From UBA1181 sp045601045 (GTDB lineage Bacteria; Bacteroidota; Bacteroidia; Bacteroidales; Paludibacteraceae), in contig JAZRZA010000056.1 in the NCBI GenBank assembly GCA_045601045.1, positions 1-27,761 on the forward strand: a stretch of 27,761 nt of DNA. Reading direction: 5' to 3'. The position numbers and the translations under genes are program-made. This document shows, in pieces, positions 23,905 through 27,761 of this stretch; position 1 is the stretch's first letter; each line of letters starts with the position of its first letter. Under the pieces are notes generated by a model. It saw nothing but the letters and a program-made list of their open reading frames with translations, was not told the DNA's origin and made no database searches.

Positions 23905-24819
23905 TTGGAGAATGTGCAATTGCAGATATTAGGTGCTGGTTCGGCCGTCCCGACGAAGAAGTTTTCTCATCCGTCGCAGGTGCTCTCTTTGCGTGAGAAG
24001 GTCTTCATGATCGATTGCGGAGAGGGAACGCAGCATCAGGTGCGTCGTTTCGGCGTGCGCGTCTCACGTCTCAACCATATTTTCATCTCCCATCTGCATG
24101 GCGACCACTGTTTCGGTTTGGTGGGCTTGCTCTCCACGCTGGATACGCAAGGTCGTACGGGCGATGTCTATATCCACTCCCATCCGGAGTTGGAAGCGTT
24201 GATCCGTCCGTTGATCGCTTTTTTCTGCAAGGGACTCTCTTTCAAAATCTATTTTGAACCATTTTCTCCGACGGAATCGGAACTAATTTTCGAGGATAAG
24301 TCTCTTACGGTCAGATCTTTCCCGCTGAAACATTCTGTCAAGTCATCGGGATTTTTGTTCAAAGAGAAGGAGAAAGATCGGCATATAAACCCGGAATTGA
24401 TCAAGTATTTCAATGTGCCTGTGGCTCAAATTCCGTTGATCAAGCGAGGGGCAGACTTTACTACGTCGGAGGGGGAGGTGATCCCCAATCGTCAGTTGAC
24501 GACGGCGCCGACTCCATCCAAAAGTTATGCCTATTGTTCCGATACGGCCTATACGGAGAAGTTCTTGGAACATATTACAGGAGTGGATTGCCTGTTTCAT
24601 GAGGCCACCTTTCTTCATGCGGATTTGGCGGCGGCGAAGAAAACCATGCATTCCACCGCTTTGCAGGCGGCCACGATAGCGAAGATGGCGGAAGTGAAGC
24701 GTTTGGTCATAGGCCATTATTCCGCTCGGTACGATGAGCCTATACCCTTATTGGAGGAGGCGAAGAGTGTGTTTGAACAGGTGGATTTCGCTGCGGATGG
24801 CAAATCATTTATTTTTTGA
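23905..24819 (+). CDS. rnz: Ribonuclease Z (tRNA 3' processing)
   Basis: About 304 residues, the short bacterial RNase Z form, an endonuclease that trims tRNA 3' trailers. ILGAGSAVPT (8-17) opens the fold; SHLHGDH (62-68) holds the zinc ligands His63, His65, Asp67 and His68; further motifs are PLKHSV, YCSDTAYTEKF, FHEATF and IGHYSARY, with an arm-like insert around residues 130-190. Start choice is unusual: the only upstream in-frame ATG (23845) precedes the predicted transcription start, and the ATGs near 23880-23900 are in another frame. TTG at 23905 gives MENVQLQILGAG, like relatives; TTG at 23884 is the alternative. The DUF5686 gene follows 40 bases later and is probably cotranscribed. 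Confidence 0.9.
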   Translation: MENVQLQILGAGSAVPTKKFSHPSQVLSLREKVFMIDCGEGTQHQVRRFGVRVSRLNHIFISHLHGDHCFGLVGLLSTLDTQGRTGDVYIHSHPELEALIRPLIAFFCKGLSFKIYFEPFSPTESELIFEDKSLTVRSFPLKHSVKSSGFLFKEKEKDRHINPELIKYFNVPVAQIPLIKRGADFTTSEGEVIPNRQLTTAPTPSKSYAYCSDTAYTEKFLEHITGVDCLFHEATFLHADLAAAKKTMHSTALQAATIAKMAEVKRLVIGHYSARYDEPIPLLEEAKSVFEQVDFAADGKSFIF

Positions 24820-24859
24820 CTTTTTATTTGATTCGTAAATCGATTCGTGTTTGATATAT

Positions 24860-27451
24860 ATGATGCAAATATTAAATGTGTGTAAGTACTGCAAATTGAG
24901 TTTGAAGCACATCAGCACGTTTATCGCGTTGTTCTTCGGAACTGTTCTGACCGTTTTTGCGGCTCCGACGGAAATCATCGGTGTGGTCCGAGATTCATTG
25001 ACCAAGGAGACACTTCCCTATACATCCGTCTATTTTGACCAAACCGGCAATGGAACAGCTGCCGACGCCAATGGTAATTTTTCTCTCTCTACGGATGAGT
25101 CGGGTTACTTGGTTTTCTCTATGATGGGTTATCAGGAGAAAAAAATCTATATCAAGGCAGATGGCGTGAAACGTGTCATCAAAATGGATCTTCCCTTGGA
25201 AGAATATGATTTGGGCGAGGTGGTGGTGACCAGGCGTCGTCGCCAGCATTATACGAAGAAAAACAACCCTGCCCATGAATTGGCGATTAAGGTGATAGAG
25301 AACAAGGAGAAGGGGTCCATCTATCAACATCCCTATTTTTCTTGCGATAAATACCAGAAGGTCACTTATGCGTGGAATGGTTTTGAGGCGGGGAAATTTG
25401 GCTTTTTAAAGAAAAAATTCGGCTTCCTGTACGATCATATTGACACCACGGAACGAGGCAATTCCATCCTTCCTTTGGGATTGCGGGAGGTCTCCTCGTC
25501 TTATTATTGGCAGAAGGAACCAGCACGTGAGCGAACCTTGGTCCGTGCGAGGAAATTTGATGGCTTGGATGAACTCCTTCCGCAAGAGAGCGTGCAGAAC
25601 ACGTTGAACGAATTGTTCCGGGAGGTGGATATCTTTCAGAATGATATTGTCTTGATTTCCAATCATTTTGTGAGCCCATTGTCCAACGTGGCCCCCTCTT
25701 TCTATAAATTCTACGCCTTGGATACGTTGGAGATTGATGGTGTGCGGTGTCTGAATTTAGGTTTCACGCCACATACGACGGAGGCGTATGGATTTGTGGG
25801 TAGCCTCTATGTCGCCTTGGATTCCACCTATGCGTTGAAGCGGGCGAAATTCAATCTTCCGAAGGATGTCAACATCAATTTTGTGCAAGGTATGTACTTT
25901 GAACAGGATTTCGACTATGCGGAGGATGGTACTCGGATGTTGAAAAAGGATTTCGTGAGTGTCGAGTTCTTTGTGCCTACCGTGCCGCGTGTCTATGGAG
26001 AGCGTTTGATCTCCTATCGGGATTATCAATTCGAGAAGCCGAAGGATTCTTTTGTATTTGAATTGCCCAATCCGACTTTGGATATCTCTGAACCGAATGC
26101 GTTGCCTGCCTCCGTGTGGGATTCGTTGCGCCATGAGCAGCTCTCCGAACAGGAGTCCCGTACCCAATTGTTGATGAAGGAGTTGCGTCATGTGCCGATC
26201 TACCGGTTCACGGAGGGGTTGGTGAAGGTCTGCGCCAATAATTTCATTCCGACCAAAAAGGAGAATAGCCAGTTTGATTTTGGCCCCGTATTCTCTACGC
26301 TCTCCAGCAATGATCTGGAGGGCTTCCGTATTCGCATCGGCGGAGAGACCACCACGGCGTTCGACAAACATTTCTTTTTGTCATCCTACATCGCGTACGG
26401 ATTCAAAGATCATCGACCCAAGGGAATGGGCTCTTTGGAATACTCCTTCAACGACAAGGAGAAATACCATGTGGAGTTCCCGGTCCACTCTTTGAAGGTG
26501 CATTGCCGTTACGATGTGGACAAGGTGGGAGATGAGAATTATGGCACAGCGGGCGGAAATCTTTTCACCTCACTCTTGAGCCGTGTGGACGACCGTAACG
26601 CGATCTACGCGCGGGATGCGGGGATCACTTACCTGCGTGAATATTATTCCGGTTTCTCTCTCAACGCGAGTTATCAGTACAAAACTTCGTACGCCACCTT
26701 CTTGACCAATTTCCAACGCTTCGACCATACGGGAGTGGCGCATGACTTGAATGCCTATTCCATGAGTACCTTCAAGCTCTCTTTGCGCTATGCTCCGAAA
26801 GAGAAGTTCTATCAAAGCCGTCAATATCGCTTCACCTTGAATAAGGAGGTGCCTATTGTGATGTTGTCCCACTCATTTGCCTTGAAAGGGTTGTTGGGGT
26901 CGGATTATACTTGTAACAAGACGGAGTTGAGCTTTGAAAAGCGTGTCTGGTTCTCTTTCTTCGGCTATGCGGATCTTTTGGTGAGGGGTGTGAAGGTGTG
27001 GAACAAAGGCGTGCCCTACACGTTGTTGGATGTCCCTTCAGTCTCTCCTTCCTACTTCGTGGATAACGATGCGTTCAATATGATGGATCCTGTGGAGTTC
27101 ATCAACGACCAATCCATCTTTTGGAATGTGACCTATTATATGAATGGATTGATATTGAATCGTATTCCGCTCATCCGAAAATTACAGTTGCGTGAGGTCT
27201 TTACCTTCAAAGGAATATGGGGAAGCATTTCGGATAAAAACGATCCAAATGGCAAAGGTGACCGTGCGGGATTGTTTGCCTTCCCCGGCAAGACTTATGT
27301 GATGGAGGGCAAACCTTATATGGAGGTGGGAGTAGGCGTAGAGAATATTTTGAAGTTGTTCCGCGTGGATTATGTGTGGCGTTTGAATTATAGGCACCAC
27401 GATGGGGTGGATAAAGGCGGTATCCGTGTGGGTGTCCATTTCAATTTTTAA
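24860..27451 (+). CDS. DUF5686 outer-membrane protein with carboxypeptidase regulatory-like domain
   Basis: About 863 residues. After a short lead the signal peptide covers about residues 17-35 (FIALFFGTVLTVFAA). Residues of about 38-120 are a carboxypeptidase-D regulatory-like beta sandwich (IIGVVRDSLTKETLPYTSVY, then MMGYQEKKIYI and LGEVVVTRRRR), as in TonB-linked outer-membrane proteins. The remainder matches DUF5686, with KNNPAHELAIKVIENKEKGS near 130 and a C-terminal half of alternating strands that looks like a transmembrane beta barrel ending in GIRVGVHFNF, an outer-membrane-type C-terminus with terminal Phe. Function is unknown; the architecture implies the outer membrane. ATG at 24860 or 24863 is the start; a TTG at 24851 is also in frame. 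Confidence 0.87.
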   Translation: MMQILNVCKYCKLSLKHISTFIALFFGTVLTVFAAPTEIIGVVRDSLTKETLPYTSVYFDQTGNGTAADANGNFSLSTDESGYLVFSMMGYQEKKIYIKADGVKRVIKMDLPLEEYDLGEVVVTRRRRQHYTKKNNPAHELAIKVIENKEKGSIYQHPYFSCDKYQKVTYAWNGFEAGKFGFLKKKFGFLYDHIDTTERGNSILPLGLREVSSSYYWQKEPARERTLVRARKFDGLDELLPQESVQNTLNELFREVDIFQNDIVLISNHFVSPLSNVAPSFYKFYALDTLEIDGVRCLNLGFTPHTTEAYGFVGSLYVALDSTYALKRAKFNLPKDVNINFVQGMYFEQDFDYAEDGTRMLKKDFVSVEFFVPTVPRVYGERLISYRDYQFEKPKDSFVFELPNPTLDISEPNALPASVWDSLRHEQLSEQESRTQLLMKELRHVPIYRFTEGLVKVCANNFIPTKKENSQFDFGPVFSTLSSNDLEGFRIRIGGETTTAFDKHFFLSSYIAYGFKDHRPKGMGSLEYSFNDKEKYHVEFPVHSLKVHCRYDVDKVGDENYGTAGGNLFTSLLSRVDDRNAIYARDAGITYLREYYSGFSLNASYQYKTSYATFLTNFQRFDHTGVAHDLNAYSMSTFKLSLRYAPKEKFYQSRQYRFTLNKEVPIVMLSHSFALKGLLGSDYTCNKTELSFEKRVWFSFFGYADLLVRGVKVWNKGVPYTLLDVPSVSPSYFVDNDAFNMMDPVEFINDQSIFWNVTYYMNGLILNRIPLIRKLQLREVFTFKGIWGSISDKNDPNGKGDRAGLFAFPGKTYVMEGKPYMEVGVGVENILKLFRVDYVWRLNYRHHDGVDKGGIRVGVHFNF

Positions 27452-27761
27452 GGCACATACGCTATCTATGCTGTCTCCCCGCACATGCTCGCAACTGTCG
27501 TGTCGTGTATGTACAGAGTTATTGAGATAGCGTCTTGCAGACGCCAAAGGGGAACAGCCAAGTATTGTGATGAGCGTTCTGATGGTGTTCTTCGGGTCAA
27601 TCAAATAATCTATGAATTAAATTTTATTAGTGTCCGCTAAACTTGAAAAGACATACTAGTATAGTCCGCAATGCCAGAAAATACGGTGTTGCGGATTCTT
27701 TTTTTGAAAACCAAGCCCCTAATCAAACAAGGAGAGCTGAATCGGAGGCTCTTTTGACTGC
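27452..27761 (+). other. Right-edge stretch with hairpins and no recognised gene
   Basis: No convincing coding sequence was found. ACGCTATCT (27459-27467) pairs with AGATAGCGT (27525-27533), with CTGT/ACAG and ACAT/ATGT pairings inside. GCGTC/GACGC (27530-27544, loop TTGCA) is an alternative hairpin. A near-palindrome with the perfect core ATACTAGTAT (27653-27662) lies just before the terminator. The last 50 bases contain AGAGC/GCTCT followed by TTTT. The stretch could be the long 3' end of the DUF5686 mRNA, an intergenic RNA, or a leader for a gene beyond the window. Confidence 0.4.
27664..27705 (+). terminator. Strong rho-independent terminator
   Basis: GTCCGCAATGCC (27664-27675) pairs with GGTGTTGCGGAT (27685-27696), a 12-bp stem with three G-T pairs and a 9-base loop, followed by TCTTTTTTT. 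A second copy of GTCCGC at 27632-27637 could compete for the same 3' strand. Confidence 0.75.

Noticed and set aside
27182..27604. Minus-strand ORF of 140 codons over the end of the DUF5686 gene, containing DPKNTIRTLITILGC
   Set aside because: Most of it is antisense to a conserved gene. The N-terminal 30 residues looked protein-like, but no family was recognised and the frame has no promoter.
27626..27660. An insertion-sequence end near AGTGTCCGCTAAACTTG
   Set aside because: The string resembles the general style of IS ends, but no transposase, partner repeat or duplication lies in the window.

Overview
The window reads as chromosomal DNA of a Bacteroidota bacterium, most likely order Bacteroidales. 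Three things point there: many start-proximal sequences match the Bacteroidota -7 element TAnnTTTG (often with TTTG about 20 bases upstream) and lack Shine-Dalgarno runs; the proteins belong to families typical of the phylum (CotH/lamin-tail secreted proteins with C-terminal sorting domains, a DUF5686 outer-membrane protein, a TamB-like protein, a DIP1984-family protein); and a ferredoxin-dependent 2-oxoacid oxidoreductase operon suits an anaerobe. The sorting domains suggest a lineage with a type IX secretion system. No tRNA, rRNA, CRISPR array or intact mobile element was seen.

Layout. 1-6250 is a cell-surface block: a secreted protein of unknown function and a secreted metallopeptidase-like protein (minus), then a divergent 1001-residue CotH protein (plus). 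6355-7419 (minus) is an unrecognised coiled-coil protein. 7420-8312 is accessory and non-coding: a long leader with a tiny ORF, a candidate small RNA with its own promoter and terminator, a long AT-rich hairpin, and a decayed IS5-like transposase. 8313-10185 (plus) holds a small secreted helical protein, a DUF2461 protein and an overlapping pair of small ORFs. 10253-12912 (minus) is a four-gene ferredoxin/alpha/beta/gamma oxidoreductase operon. 13114-17682 (plus) is a TamB-like protein. 17715-18518 (minus) and 18591-19049 (plus) are a metallo-beta-lactamase-fold hydrolase and a DIP1984 protein with overlapping divergent promoters, followed by a possible structured RNA. 19360-20556 (minus) is an aspartate-type aminotransferase. 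20711-23725 (minus) is a second CotH protein with the same architecture as the first. 23905-24819 (plus) is ribonuclease Z, and 24860-27451 (plus) is a DUF5686 protein. The last 310 bases carry hairpins and a strong terminator but no recognised gene.

The genes fall into envelope/secretion biology (metallopeptidase, two CotH proteins, TamB, DUF5686), central anaerobic metabolism (oxidoreductase, aminotransferase) and RNA processing (RNase Z). I did not find a clearly new multi-gene system. The most novel-looking items are the small-RNA candidate at 7624-7743, the possible structured RNA at 19060-19250, the overlapping small-ORF pair at 9582-10185, and the paired CotH proteins near a secreted metallopeptidase.
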